Below, in pieces: positions 1 to 8,295 of a stretch of DNA of 64,000 nt. Location: assembly GCA_041691315.1 (NCBI GenBank), contig JBEPUW010000007.1, positions 1 through 64,000 on the forward strand. The letters are read 5' to 3'. This stretch comes from Poindextera sp041691315. GTDB taxonomy: Bacteria; Pseudomonadota; Alphaproteobacteria; Caulobacterales; Caulobacteraceae. Within the stretch, counting starts at the first letter, position 1. Every line of letters starts with the position of its first letter. The translations under genes were made by a program, and so were the position numbers. The notes under the pieces are model-generated. The model did no database searches. It was not told the DNA's origin and worked only from the letters and a program-made list of their open reading frames with translations.

Positions 1-3000
1 GGCGGAGCGCCCCACTGATAGCGGTAGCCGATCGCGATCCGGCCCTCGTTGTAGTTTTTCTTGAACTGGTAGGACCCGTTCAGGAAGGCCGAGGAGTGGC
101 CGTCCCTGGAGAACAGGTTCAGAGATCCGCCGACCTCGCCGAACGCGCCGGAGAAGTTGTCGCCGACCCCGACCGCGGTCAGCGGCGAGCCGGAGAGCAG
201 GACGACCCTGTTGCGGCCGTCGAACTCGTCCCAGATGCGGGCTTCCACCGCCAGCTTGACCATGTAGCTGTCGTTGCTGATCACCGGCACGGAGAAGCGG
301 CCGCCGAGCGATCCGCGGAAGCTGTCCTCATTGCCCCAGTGCAGGGTCGTGCCCAGCACATCGACGTTGCCGACATGGGTCGTGGTGTAGCCGACGGTGC
401 CGATCGGCTCCAAGGTCCCCATCCCGATCGGGATGCGGTAGCCGGCTTCCACCCGACCGCCGTAGGTGTCGACGCTGGTCGATCCCGAACCGCCGAAGGC
501 GCTGGCCCGCAGGGTCAGGAAGTCGCCCTTGACCATGCCGTCGATGAAGAACTGGTCCATCAGCCAGGTGGCGTAGACCGCCGCGGTGCCACCGTCGTAG
601 TTCTGATCGGCCAGGCCGACGTGGCTGTCGAAGTTGACCTTCGAGTTCAGGTAGCCGCCGGCGATGCCGATCAGGCCGACGCCGCCGCCGAAGCGGGTGG
701 CGCCGTCGATCCCGGCGACGATGCCGTAGGTGTCCTGCTTGTAGTCCAGGTCGAAGGTGAAGCCTCCCGAACTGAGCCTGTTGGTGCGGCTGGTCCAGTC
801 GCCGACCGCCTTGATCCAGACGCCGGGGGTGAACGAGCCGAGATCGCCAGGAGCCAGAAGCACCGAGTCGCGCAGGTCCGCCTGGCGATCCTGCCAGGGC
901 GAGGTGACCCACCAGATGTTCTGCGCCACGGTGGCGACGATCGGGGCTTCGAAGCCGCCGGGGCCGGGCGATGAGATCAGCACTTCGTTCTGGCCGGTGC
1001 TGGCCAGCGTATAGAGCCAGACCCCCTTGAGCAGACCGGCGGCCGACGGCCCGAAGGTCGTATAGCCTGTCGAGTTCGGATCGAGCACGAAGGCGGCGTT
1101 GTTGTTGCCCATCGCGCCCGTGCGCACCAGCACGATGCCGCCGGAGGCGAGCGATACGAACTGCGCCGTGCCGCCGGCGTCGGTCACCTTGATGTTGTTG
1201 GCCCCGGCAGTGGAGGCCACGGTCAGGGTGTTGCCCAGCGCGCCAGGCCCCGCCAGCGGGGTGTTGGTGGCGATGACGCCGCCCGCCACGCCGACGAAGG
1301 CGGTGGTGGTCCCGACGATGAAGTCGGTGTTGGCTGGGCCGGTGCTGAGGTCGATCAGCCCGGCGTTGGTGAGCTGGATCGGCCCGCCAGTCAGGGTCAG
1401 AGTCGATGGCGCGCCGTCGGACCCGACGCGGGTGACGCCGGCGTTGGAGAAGGTGTTCGTGGTGGTGGCGCCGAACACGAAGGTGGTGGTTCCCACCGTG
1501 TTGATCGCGCCGGCGCCCGAGGTGGTCACCGTATCGCTGGCCACGGTCATGCTGGCCGGCGACAGCGCTCCGTTGCCGAACTTCGACGTGCCGCTGGTCA
1601 GCCACACGCCGCCGTTGGTGACGTTCACCGCGGTGTTGGAGATGTTGCCGGGGATGGTCGCGTTGCCCGCCGTGCCGTTGCCCACCAGCCTGGAGAAGTC
1701 CACCACGCCGATCAGATGGCCTGAGTCGTTCACGACGACGCTGCCCTCGATGCCGGCGAGGGGACTGGTGATGATGTTACCCGCGACCGCGACACCGGTG
1801 GTGTTGCCGGCAACGATGGCCAGACCCGTGGCCAAGGCCGAGCTGTTCTCGACCGTGGCCGCCGAAGCGATGGTAATGGTCGAGGTGGTGTTGGCGACTT
1901 GGTTGGTCACGTCGATCGCGGCCAGGGTGGCGCTGCCGGCCTTGACCGTGCCCCCGGCCACGGTGACCGAGGTGTTTCCATTGCTGCTTGATGTCTGGAT
2001 GCCGACATTGCTGGCGGTCAGAGCATCTGCGGTGGTGACGTTGACGCCGGTGGACCCTATGGCAAAAACCCCAGCGCCGCCGGTGACCGTGATCGCCGTC
2101 GAGCCAACGGCGACCGTGGCGTTGCCGCCCGTGGCCAGGGCCTCGACGCCCGCGTTGACACCGGTCGTCGCGTTGCCATTCACCACAATGCCGGTGGTGT
2201 TGGCGACCGTATTGCCCACGGTGACCGACGCGATGCCGCTGGCGGCCTTGGCTTGAATGCCGGCGAGGCTCGTATTGCCGTTGACGGTGATCGAGCTGCC
2301 GTTGCCCAGGGTCACCGTTGCGTTGCCGCCCCGGGCGACCAGCCCCGCCGAGGTATTGTCCGTCGCGTTGCCCACCGTGATGGTGGTTCCCGACCCGAAC
2401 GCGACCGTGGCGTTGCCCATGCTGTTTGTCGCAATGGCGCCGGCCAGGTTGCCGACGCCGAGGACCGTGGTTGTGGTGTTGTTGCCGCCGGTCACCGAGA
2501 CAAGGCTCAAGTTGCCCGTAGTCCCGAAGAAGTTGGTCGCCTCGGCGCCGGCATTGTTGGTGCTGGTGCCATTTCCAACCGCGATTGTGGTGCTGCCGCC
2601 GAGCGTTATGGACGCCGACTGCGTGCCAGTCTGGTCGTTGCTGAAAGCCAGAATGCCGGACTCGAAGCTGCCGCCCTTGGTGCCGACGCTGATGTGGCGG
2701 CCGGTATTGGTGACAACCGTGGCCGTGCCATTCCCAAAGGCGAAGACGCTGACGCCGGCCAGGCCGCCGCCCGCATCTTCCGCGGAGATGAATCCCCCCG
2801 CGGCCCCGGTCATGATGACGCTGGCCCGGCTGCCGGTACCATTGCCGAACGTGAACGCGGTGATGGCCGAAGCGCCGGTCCCCGAGGTCAGGGTGACATT
2901 TCCGGGATCGGTGATGTTGACGATTGCGCTCGTGTTGCCAATGAGGCCGTCAGATTCCGCGAGAACGGCGTCGGCGCCACTGGCCGTGACGGAAAACGGC

Positions 3001-3743
3001 GTCACGACTGTGGCGTTGCCGGTTCCCGTCGTCACGTTGCCGAGGTTGATGACGACAGCCCCGGCTCCGGTTGAATCGGCGAGGACGCCGCCGTGCGCCC
3101 CGATCACGTTGCCGCCGACTGTGACGGTATTGGTTCCGTTACCCGTCAGCGACGAAATGCCAAGGCCGGTCAGGCCGGTCACATTGGCGATGGTGCTGAC
3201 GTTGGCTGTGCCGTTGCCGATCGTCGAAACCGAAATTCCAATCAGGTTGCCGGTGATGATCTCGCCAGGGGTGTTGTTCCCGGTGACGACCGCAACATTG
3301 CCGCCGGTGCTGGTGATGGTGACGGCGGTGAGCGATTGATTGCCCGCGGTGACGATGTTCTGACCGATCGTAGTGGCGTTGCCGAGCACCAGGGTCAGGT
3401 TGGCCGCGTGGCCGATGCGCACAGTGTCGTTGAGCAGGACTCCGTTGACGACGGCGCCTCCCGGGCCATTGAGGTCCACGGTCAGGTTGCCCCCCGTTGT
3501 GCCCTCGGAATAGCCGATGCCGGTTGTGATGCCGCCGATGCAGATCTCCGTCGCCGGGCCGACGGGGGCTGGTGCGAGCGATGTCCCGTTCGTGTCCGGC
3601 GCACAGGTCTGGGCGAAGGCCGCGCCGGGCGTCAGGATGATCGACCCGGCGATCCCGCCCAGTCCGGCCAGCGCCGTCGTGGCGAACATGCTGCCGGCCA
3701 GCAGCGAGGCGCTACGCGAAAAGCTGCGCTTTGAAACGGACAT
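1..3743 (-). CDS. Autotransporter adhesin (type V secretion), 3' end beyond window
   Basis: One minus-strand frame stays open from an ATG at 3743 to the left edge, about 1247 codons. Residues 1-44 form an extended signal peptide ending in AFA before QTC. Residues about 45-940 are a Gly/Asn/Thr/Val-rich passenger with many short units of the type GNATVTVGN, as expected of a beta-helix; two cysteines lie just after the signal. From about residue 970 (GVWIKAVGDW) the sequence alternates aromatic and polar residues like the C-terminal autotransporter beta-barrel, still running at YRYQWGAPP at the edge. It should be exported by Sec, inserted in the outer membrane, and display the passenger for adhesion or aggregation; the ligand cannot be told. 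Upstream of the ATG is a purine-rich ribosome site (GGGGGAAACT). Standard ORF lists show only antisense shadows here. Confidence 0.85.
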   Translation of the reverse strand, partial: MSVSKRSFSRSASLLAGSMFATTALAGLGGIAGSIILTPGAAFAQTCAPDTNGTSLAPAPVGPATEICIGGITTGIGYSEGTTGGNLTVDLNGPGGAVVNGVLLNDTVRIGHAANLTLVLGNATTIGQNIVTAGNQSLTAVTITSTGGNVAVVTGNNTPGEIITGNLIGISVSTIGNGTANVSTIANVTGLTGLGISSLTGNGTNTVTVGGNVIGAHGGVLADSTGAGAVVINLGNVTTGTGNATVVTPFSVTASGADAVLAESDGLIGNTSAIVNITDPGNVTLTSGTGASAITAFTFGNGTGSRASVIMTGAAGGFISAEDAGGGLAGVSVFAFGNGTATVVTNTGRHISVGTKGGSFESGILAFSNDQTGTQSASITLGGSTTIAVGNGTSTNNAGAEATNFFGTTGNLSLVSVTGGNNTTTTVLGVGNLAGAIATNSMGNATVAFGSGTTITVGNATDNTSAGLVARGGNATVTLGNGSSITVNGNTSLAGIQAKAASGIASVTVGNTVANTTGIVVNGNATTGVNAGVEALATGGNATVAVGSTAITVTGGAGVFAIGSTGVNVTTADALTASNVGIQTSSSNGNTSVTVAGGTVKAGSATLAAIDVTNQVANTTSTITIASAATVENSSALATGLAIVAGNTTGVAVAGNIITSPLAGIEGSVVVNDSGHLIGVVDFSRLVGNGTAGNATIPGNISNTAVNVTNGGVWLTSGTSKFGNGALSPASMTVASDTVTTSGAGAINTVGTTTFVFGATTTNTFSNAGVTRVGSDGAPSTLTLTGGPIQLTNAGLIDLSTGPANTDFIVGTTTAFVGVAGGVIATNTPLAGPGALGNTLTVASTAGANNIKVTDAGGTAQFVSLASGGIVLVRTGAMGNNNAAFVLDPNSTGYTTFGPSAAGLLKGVWLYTLASTGQNEVLISSPGPGGFEAPIVATVAQNIWWVTSPWQDRQADLRDSVLLAPGDLGSFTPGVWIKAVGDWTSRTNRLSSGGFTFDLDYKQDTYGIVAGIDGATRFGGGVGLIGIAGGYLNSKVNFDSHVGLADQNYDGGTAAVYATWLMDQFFIDGMVKGDFLTLRASAFGGSGSTSVDTYGGRVEAGYRIPIGMGTLEPIGTVGYTTTHVGNVDVLGTTLHWGNEDSFRGSLGGRFSVPVISNDSYMVKLAVEARIWDEFDGRNRVVLLSGSPLTAVGVGDNFSGAFGEVGGSLNLFSRDGHSSAFLNGSYQFKKNYNEGRIAIGYRYQWGAP

Positions 3744-3775
3744 TAGTTTCCCCCAGGAGGCGATTGACGCCGTGT

Positions 3776-3805
3776 TTGATCGCCTGAGTCGACACTCAGG
3801 ATCAA
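3776..3805. promoter_or_regulatory. Imperfect inverted repeat upstream of the autotransporter
   Basis: Arms TTGATCgcCTGAGT and ACTCAGGATCAA pair with a two-base bulge. The repeat lies 33 bases upstream of the autotransporter start, so it could be an operator or a 5' leader hairpin. It could equally help end transcription coming from the dehydrogenase gene upstream on the same strand. Function is inferred from position only. Confidence 0.35.
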
Positions 3806-3834
3806 CATATGTCAATCGGCAACGCTTGCTACCG

Positions 3835-3865
3835 CGGGTGGCAGAGACACGTCAGCCGCCACCCG
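3835..3865 (-). terminator. Possible terminator hairpin after the FAD dehydrogenase
   Basis: An 8-bp stem CGGGTGGC/GCCACCCG with a loop of about 15 bases starts just past the stop codon of the dehydrogenase. No T tract follows, so it may be a weak or Rho-assisted terminator. Confidence 0.35.
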
Positions 3866-3868
3866 TGT

Positions 3869-5278
3869 TCAAAACAGCACGCGCGGGTTCATGATCCGCT
3901 TTGGATCCAGCGCCGACCGGACGGCGCGCAGGGCGGCGACCTCGACCGGCGACTTGTAGCGCAGCGCCTCTGTGGTCTTCATCGCGCCCAGGCCGTGCTC
4001 GGCGGAGATCGAGCCGCCCATCGCAACGGAGATGTCGTTGACCAGCCGCGCGCCCTCGTCACGGCGCGCGGTGTGGGCGGCCTGGTCGGCGCCCGCCGCC
4101 GAGATCACGTCGTAGTGCACATTGCCGTCGCCGACGTGGCCGAAGGCGACGATCCGCACGCCTGGAGAGTTGACCGTCACCGCGGCGCTGGCCTGGTCGA
4201 TGAAGTCGGCGATGCGCGAGACCGGCACCGAGATGTCGTGCTTCCACGCCGTGCCCTCGGCCTTCTGCGCCGCCGACTGGTCTTCGCGGATGGCCCAGAA
4301 GGCCTTGGCCTGGGCTTCGGTCTGGGCGATAGCCGCGTCCTGGATCAGATCGTCCTCCAGCGCCGCCGCCAGCAGTCGCTCCATCGCCGCCTCGGCCGCG
4401 CCGGGCTCGCCGCTGGCGATCTCGATCAGCACGAACCAGGGATACGCCCCGCCGAGCGGATTGCGCCGGTCTGGCATGTGCCTGACCACCAGTTCGACGC
4501 CCAGCGCGCCCATCAGCTCGAACGCCTCCAGCGCCCCGCCGCTCTCGACCTTGGCGCGGGCCAGGAGCGCGATGGCGTCACGGGGACTGCGCAGGCCGAC
4601 AAAGGCCACGGCGCGAGAGACCAGCAGCGGTTGCAGCTTCAAGGCGGCCGCGGTGACCACGCCGAGCGTGCCTTCCGCCCCGATCAGCAGCTGCTTCAAA
4701 TCATAGCCGGTATTGTCCTTGCGCAGCCGTTTCAGGCCGTTCCAGATCTCGCCATTCGGCAGCACCGCCTCCAGGCCCAGCACCTGGTCGCGCATGGTGC
4801 CGTAGCGCAGCACCGCGGTGCCGCCGGCATTGGTCGAGACAAGGCCGCCGATGGTCGCCGAACCCTCCGAGGCGACGCTGAGGGGAAAGCGCCGCGCCGC
4901 CGCCAGCGCCGCCTCGTGCACCGCCGCCAGGGTCGCGCCGGCCTCGACCACAATGACGTCGTCGGTCGGGTCCAGGTCGCGAATGGCCCGCATCCGCTCG
5001 GTCGACAGCAGGATCTCTCCCTGAGGGATCTGGCCGCCGACCAGACCGGTATTGCCGCCCTGGGGAATGACGCCGACGCCGGCCTCCGCGCACAGCCCGA
5101 TCACCGCCGCCACCTCCGCTGTGGTGCGCGGCACGACCAGCAAGGGCGTCGTGCCGCTCCAGCGATCGCGCCATTCGACCAGCTTGGGCGCCAATCTCTG
5201 CGGATCGTCGCTCCAGCCACCCTCCCCCAGCACCGCCTTCAGGCGCGAGAGGATGTCGGCGGAAACGGGGGCGGTCAT
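3869..5278 (-). CDS. FAD-binding D-2-hydroxyacid dehydrogenase (GlcD/D2HGDH type)
   Basis: This 469-residue protein has the two-domain plan of the vanillyl-alcohol-oxidase flavoprotein superfamily. The FAD-binding PP loop PQGGNTGLVGG is at about residues 72-82, and a second FAD segment (EGSATIGGLVSTNAGG) follows. The C-terminal FAD-oxidase domain carries GHVGDGNVHYD near residue 370 and EHGLG near 425, which hold the metal and substrate site in glycolate, D-lactate and D-2-hydroxyglutarate dehydrogenases. It should oxidise a D-2-hydroxyacid to the 2-oxoacid in the cytoplasm and pass electrons to an acceptor. The exact substrate is not decided by sequence; the length and closing DPKRIMNPRVLF fit D-2-hydroxyglutarate or D-lactate enzymes. 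It is a single gene with no partner subunits such as GlcE or GlcF nearby. Confidence 0.88.
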   Translation of the reverse strand: MTAPVSADILSRLKAVLGEGGWSDDPQRLAPKLVEWRDRWSGTTPLLVVPRTTAEVAAVIGLCAEAGVGVIPQGGNTGLVGGQIPQGEILLSTERMRAIRDLDPTDDVIVVEAGATLAAVHEAALAAARRFPLSVASEGSATIGGLVSTNAGGTAVLRYGTMRDQVLGLEAVLPNGEIWNGLKRLRKDNTGYDLKQLLIGAEGTLGVVTAAALKLQPLLVSRAVAFVGLRSPRDAIALLARAKVESGGALEAFELMGALGVELVVRHMPDRRNPLGGAYPWFVLIEIASGEPGAAEAAMERLLAAALEDDLIQDAAIAQTEAQAKAFWAIREDQSAAQKAEGTAWKHDISVPVSRIADFIDQASAAVTVNSPGVRIVAFGHVGDGNVHYDVISAAGADQAAHTARRDEGARLVNDISVAMGGSISAEHGLGAMKTTEALRYKSPVEVAALRAVRSALDPKRIMNPRVLF

Positions 5279-5314
5279 GGGGCGAGATTAATCTTTCGCG
5301 GGCGACCCCGCCAG

Positions 5315-5332
5315 TATATACCTAGGGATATA
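5315..5332. promoter_or_regulatory. Palindromic operator/promoter of the vapBC-like pair
   Basis: TATATACCTAGGGATATA is an 18-bp palindrome with one mismatched pair (TATAT-CCTAGG-ATATA), ending 13 bases before the antitoxin GTG. It is a strikingly AT-rich island in GC-rich DNA. VapB-type antitoxins usually repress their own operon by binding such palindromes over the promoter, so this is the likely autoregulatory site and probably also supplies the -10 region. Confidence 0.6.
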
Positions 5333-5345
5333 ACGGAGCGAGGGC

Positions 5346-5636
5346 GTGGGCCTTTTCATCAAGAACCCAGAGGTCGAGCGCAAGGTGCGTGAGGTGGCGC
5401 AACGGCGGGGCGTGAGCATCACCACGGCCATCGGCGATGCATTCGACCGCGAACTCGCCCTGGATGAGGCGGCAGCGCGCAAACGCCCGCGTCCCACGCT
5501 GGAGGAACTGCGCGCCGCGACGAACGAATTTCGGCGCAAAGCGGGCCTGGACAAGGTCAAGCTGAACGTGACCAAGGCGGATTTCGATGCCCTGTGGGAG
5601 ATCCCCGGCTTCGATCCTGAAGATGATCGGTCGTGA
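5346..5636 (+). CDS. vapB: VapB-family antitoxin (PSK-type transcription factor)
   Basis: A 96-residue protein whose N-terminus (GLFIKNPEVERKVREVAQR) matches the PSK/Rv0623-like antitoxins: a short DNA-binding part, then a charged C-terminal tail (DFDALWEIPGFDPEDDRS) that in this family wraps the toxin active site. The start is GTG, with GGAG eight bases upstream. Its stop overlaps the toxin start (GTGA), so the two are translationally coupled. It should neutralise the PIN toxin next to it and repress the operon through the palindrome upstream. Assignment rests on N-terminal pattern plus the toxin partner. Confidence 0.85.
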   Translation: MGLFIKNPEVERKVREVAQRRGVSITTAIGDAFDRELALDEAAARKRPRPTLEELRAATNEFRRKAGLDKVKLNVTKADFDALWEIPGFDPEDDRS

Positions 5637-6028
5637 TCGTAGCCGACGCCTCCGCTCTTGTGGCGATCGGAGACGAAGAACCGGATTCGGATGACTACCT
5701 GACAGTATTCCAGCGCCAACCATCTATGATCTCGCAGATAAATTACGTTGAAGTTGGCATCATTCTGATCGGGCGCAGGCGTTTGGCGACCCAGGCAGAC
5801 CTGGATAAATGGCTTGCGCGACTGGACGTCTCGATCGAACCGGGAAACGACCTCGCCGGAATGGCTATGGCGGCCTATCTGCGGTTTGGCAGAGGCTTTC
5901 ATCCGGCCAAGCTCAATCTAGGCGACTGTTTCGCCTATGCGCTGGCCAAAACCTTGGACGCGCCGCTGCTTTATAAAGGCGATGATTTCGCTCTGACCGA
6001 TATCCGCTCGGCGCTTCAGCCCACATAG
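5633..6028 (+). CDS. vapC: VapC-family PIN-domain ribonuclease toxin
   Basis: This 131-residue PIN-domain protein has the conserved acidic residues in the expected places: D5 (MIVADASALVAI), E40 (NYVEV), D98 (LGDCFAYALA) and the D117/D118 pair (KGDDF). Together these coordinate Mg or Mn for RNA cleavage. VapC toxins cut tRNA or rRNA to slow growth when the antitoxin is degraded; the target here is unknown. The GTG start overlaps the antitoxin stop by GTGA. Its 3' end overlaps the convergent tsaC-like gene by 13 bp, so the module is tightly packed between core genes. All key residues are present, so it is probably active. Confidence 0.9.
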   Translation: MIVADASALVAIGDEEPDSDDYLTVFQRQPSMISQINYVEVGIILIGRRRLATQADLDKWLARLDVSIEPGNDLAGMAMAAYLRFGRGFHPAKLNLGDCFAYALAKTLDAPLLYKGDDFALTDIRSALQPT

Positions 6029-7008
6029 CCGGCCGCGCGCTTCAGCCGGTCGTTGATCGCTTCCCCGAGGCCGTCTTCGGGGATAGGGGCGACGGCGATG
6101 GCGCTGGGTCGTGTGGCGTCGGCGGCGCGGAGGTAGGCGAAAAGGTTGGCCGCGGCTTCGGCCAGGTCGCGGCCGGGGCTAAGGTTGAAGACGCGCGGGC
6201 CGTCGGACGCCGGGCCGAAGGCGAGGAAGGCGTCGTCCGTCGCCGGATGATCTATATTGAGCCTGAGCGGCGCGTTCGGGGCGTAGTGGCGGGTCATGCG
6301 GCCGGGCGAGCGGGCGGCGTCGGCCTCCGCCTCAGCGAGCGGGCCGATCAGGGCTTCGATCTGGGCCCGCGTCACCGCGCCGGGGCGGAGCAGGCGCGGC
6401 GGACCACCCAGCAGCGCGACCACGGTAGATTCCAGCCCGACGGCGCAAGGCCCGCCATCGAGGGCGACGGTGGCGGCCGATCCGGTTTCCGCCACCGCGT
6501 CGGCGAAGGTGGTCGGGCTGGGCCTGCCCGAGCGGTTGGCCGAGGGGGCGACGATCGGGCGTCCGAACCGGCGCAGGACCTCGCGCGCCAGCGGATGCGC
6601 CGGGGCGCGCACCGCAACGGTGTCCAGCCCGGCGCGGGCCAGGTCGCAGACGGCGGCCGCGTCCGTGAACGGCGCGACGATGGTCAGCGGGCCGGGCCAG
6701 AAGGCGGCGATCAAGGCATCGGCGCGGCCGTCCAGCCGCGCGAACCGCGCCGCCGCGGCGCGATCCCGCACGTGGGCGATCAGCGGGTTGAACCGGGGCC
6801 GGCCCTTTGCGGCGTACAGCCGCGCCACCGCCGCCGCATCGGCGGCGTCGGCGGCCAGGCCGTAGACGGTCTCGGTCGGCAGGATGACCAGCTCGCCCGC
6901 CGCGAGCGCGCGGGCGGCGGCTTCGGCGGTGGCGGTCAGTGGGCCCGATGGGCGACCAGGGCGACGTTCACCGCCACGCTGGTGTCGACCACGTCCTTGG
7001 TGCGCCAC
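6016..7008 (-). CDS. tsaC: L-threonylcarbamoyladenylate synthase, Sua5/TsaC type
   Basis: Makes threonylcarbamoyl-AMP from threonine, bicarbonate and ATP for the t6A37 modification of ANN-decoding tRNAs. Visible are the YrdC-domain start ELVILPTETVYGLAAD, the binding loop KGRPRFNPLI at about 69-77, PSANRSG near 160, and the Sua5 linker SPGRMTRHYAP near 245 followed by a C-terminal Sua5 domain, so this is the long form. The ATG at 7008 lies 70 bp inside the yceI gene and gives an Arg/Gly-rich leader unlike the family. Conserved sequence begins near LTATAEAAARAL, whose CTG (6939) overlaps the yceI stop as CTGA. The true start is therefore uncertain, and a CTG start is possible. Confidence 0.9.
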   Translation of the reverse strand: MAHQGRGRHQRGGERRPGRPSGPLTATAEAAARALAAGELVILPTETVYGLAADAADAAAVARLYAAKGRPRFNPLIAHVRDRAAAARFARLDGRADALIAAFWPGPLTIVAPFTDAAAVCDLARAGLDTVAVRAPAHPLAREVLRRFGRPIVAPSANRSGRPSPTTFADAVAETGSAATVALDGGPCAVGLESTVVALLGGPPRLLRPGAVTRAQIEALIGPLAEAEADAARSPGRMTRHYAPNAPLRLNIDHPATDDAFLAFGPASDGPRVFNLSPGRDLAEAAANLFAYLRAADATRPSAIAVAPIPEDGLGEAINDRLKRAAGYVG

Positions 7009-7496
7009 TTGCCCTGCCCTATGCCGAACGCGGTGCGGTTGAGCGTCGTGGCGCCGCTCATCCGCGCGGTGTCCCCGCTGATCGCCAGGGTGAAGGGCAG
7101 CGCCAGCGGCTTGTGCACGCCGCGGATGGCCAGGTCGCCGGTCGCCAGGTACTTGCCGCCGCCCAGGTCCTTGATGGCGCTGGTCGTGAAGACCGCCCTG
7201 GGGAACTTTTGCGCCGCGAACCAGTCGCCCGTCGGCATGGCCTGGTCGCGGTCGGAGTCGCCGGTGGCGGCCGAACTAACATCGATAGTCACCACCACCT
7301 TGGCGGTGGCCAGGTGTTTCGGATCGAAGGCGATGTCGGCGGTCCAGCGCTTGAAGACGCCGTTGAAGACATCGCCGTTCATCCGGCCCTGGAATGTGAG
7401 TTTGGAGGCTGGATCGACGCTCCAGTGCGCCGACGCCGCGGCCTGGACCGGCGGGGCCAGCATCACCAGGCCGAGAATAAGCAAAGCCAAACGCAT
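6936..7496 (-). CDS. YceI-family periplasmic lipid-binding protein
   Basis: A 186-residue protein with a signal peptide (MRLALLILGLVMLAPPVQA) and a YceI beta-barrel, seen as HWSVDPASKLTFQGRMNG at the start and the RGVHKPLALPFTL segment near the middle. YceI proteins are periplasmic lipocalin-like barrels that bind isoprenoid or amide lipids. The next gene upstream on the same strand is a cytochrome b561, only two bases away. This is a recurrent YceI-b561 pairing thought to link an isoprenoid quinone-like ligand with membrane electron transfer. Function beyond that is not settled. Confidence 0.88.
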   Translation of the reverse strand: MRLALLILGLVMLAPPVQAAASAHWSVDPASKLTFQGRMNGDVFNGVFKRWTADIAFDPKHLATAKVVVTIDVSSAATGDSDRDQAMPTGDWFAAQKFPRAVFTTSAIKDLGGGKYLATGDLAIRGVHKPLALPFTLAISGDTARMSGATTLNRTAFGIGQGKWRTKDVVDTSVAVNVALVAHRAH

Positions 7497-7498
7497 GT

Positions 7499-8098
7499 TC
7501 AGGTCGCCTCCACCGACTTCCGCCGCCTAAGCCACGGGATCATCCGCGCCACCACGTCGTCATTGCTGATGAACTGGTGCTTCAGCGCACCGGCCACATG
7601 CAGGACGATCAGCACATAGGCGAGCTTGGCCAGAAGACCATGGCCGGCGCGGAAAAGATCGTGGGCCTGCTTCATCTGGTCGTGCGGCAGGTTGGCCAGC
7701 GGCGTCAGGGTCGGCCAAGGGACGACGTGGAAGAGCACGATCGGAAAAACATGGATCAGCGGGCTGGCCGAACTGAAGGCCCAGCCGGTCAGCGGCATGC
7801 CGAACATGATGACGTAAAACAGCACCTGGACCGTCTCGGCGAGCCACCGCTCCCAGCCGCGCACATAGGCGGGCAGCTTCGGCGGCGGCACGGCGAGGCG
7901 CCAGCCGAGCCTGATCGTGCTCAGCACAAGCACGGTGATGCCGATCGACTTGTGCAACTGCACCGGCTCGATCTTGGCCTGGCCGTGAAGGGTGTTGAAC
8001 CACCAGGCCAGGCCGATATTGGTCAGGATCGCCAGCGCGATGATCCAGTGCAGGGCGATAGCGCCGGCATTGTAGCGGGTCTGCAGGGCGGTCTTCAT
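7499..8098 (-). CDS. Cytochrome b561-family membrane protein
   Basis: A 199-residue integral membrane protein of the prokaryotic b561/YodB group with four predicted helices. Candidate haem-ligand histidines are in ALHWIIALAI (helix 1), QLHKSIGITVL (helix 2), and DLFRAGHGLLAKLAYVLIVLH with HQF in the C-terminal part. It should carry two b haems and move electrons across or within the inner membrane, probably from quinol. It is the first gene of a two-gene unit with yceI. A second, diverged copy lies at 12234-12863. Confidence 0.88.
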   Translation of the reverse strand: MKTALQTRYNAGAIALHWIIALAILTNIGLAWWFNTLHGQAKIEPVQLHKSIGITVLVLSTIRLGWRLAVPPPKLPAYVRGWERWLAETVQVLFYVIMFGMPLTGWAFSSASPLIHVFPIVLFHVVPWPTLTPLANLPHDQMKQAHDLFRAGHGLLAKLAYVLIVLHVAGALKHQFISNDDVVARMIPWLRRRKSVEAT

Positions 8099-8295
8099 AC
8101 GCGGCGATTGTCCTCGGTTTGGGCGGGGGCCTCAAGGACGGACGCCGCCTTGCCTTCCGTGGACGCTTGGCGGGCCGCCGATATTCCGACTTTCACGAGA
8201 TCGTGAGCCCGATTGGCGGCAAGGCGAAGGTGCGGTTTTCCCGCGACCCTGTCTTCCACTACAAGCGTGAGAGCCCATCGGCGGCGGAGTTGGCC

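Noticed and set aside
1099..3894. Long plus-strand ORFs rich in Val, Pro, Thr
   Set aside because: They are antisense shadows of the autotransporter, whose minus-strand frame has a signal peptide, repeats and a beta-barrel.
3809..5392. 527-residue plus-strand ORF
   Set aside because: Antisense of the GlcD-type dehydrogenase; rich in Arg, Gln, Gly and His without any domain.
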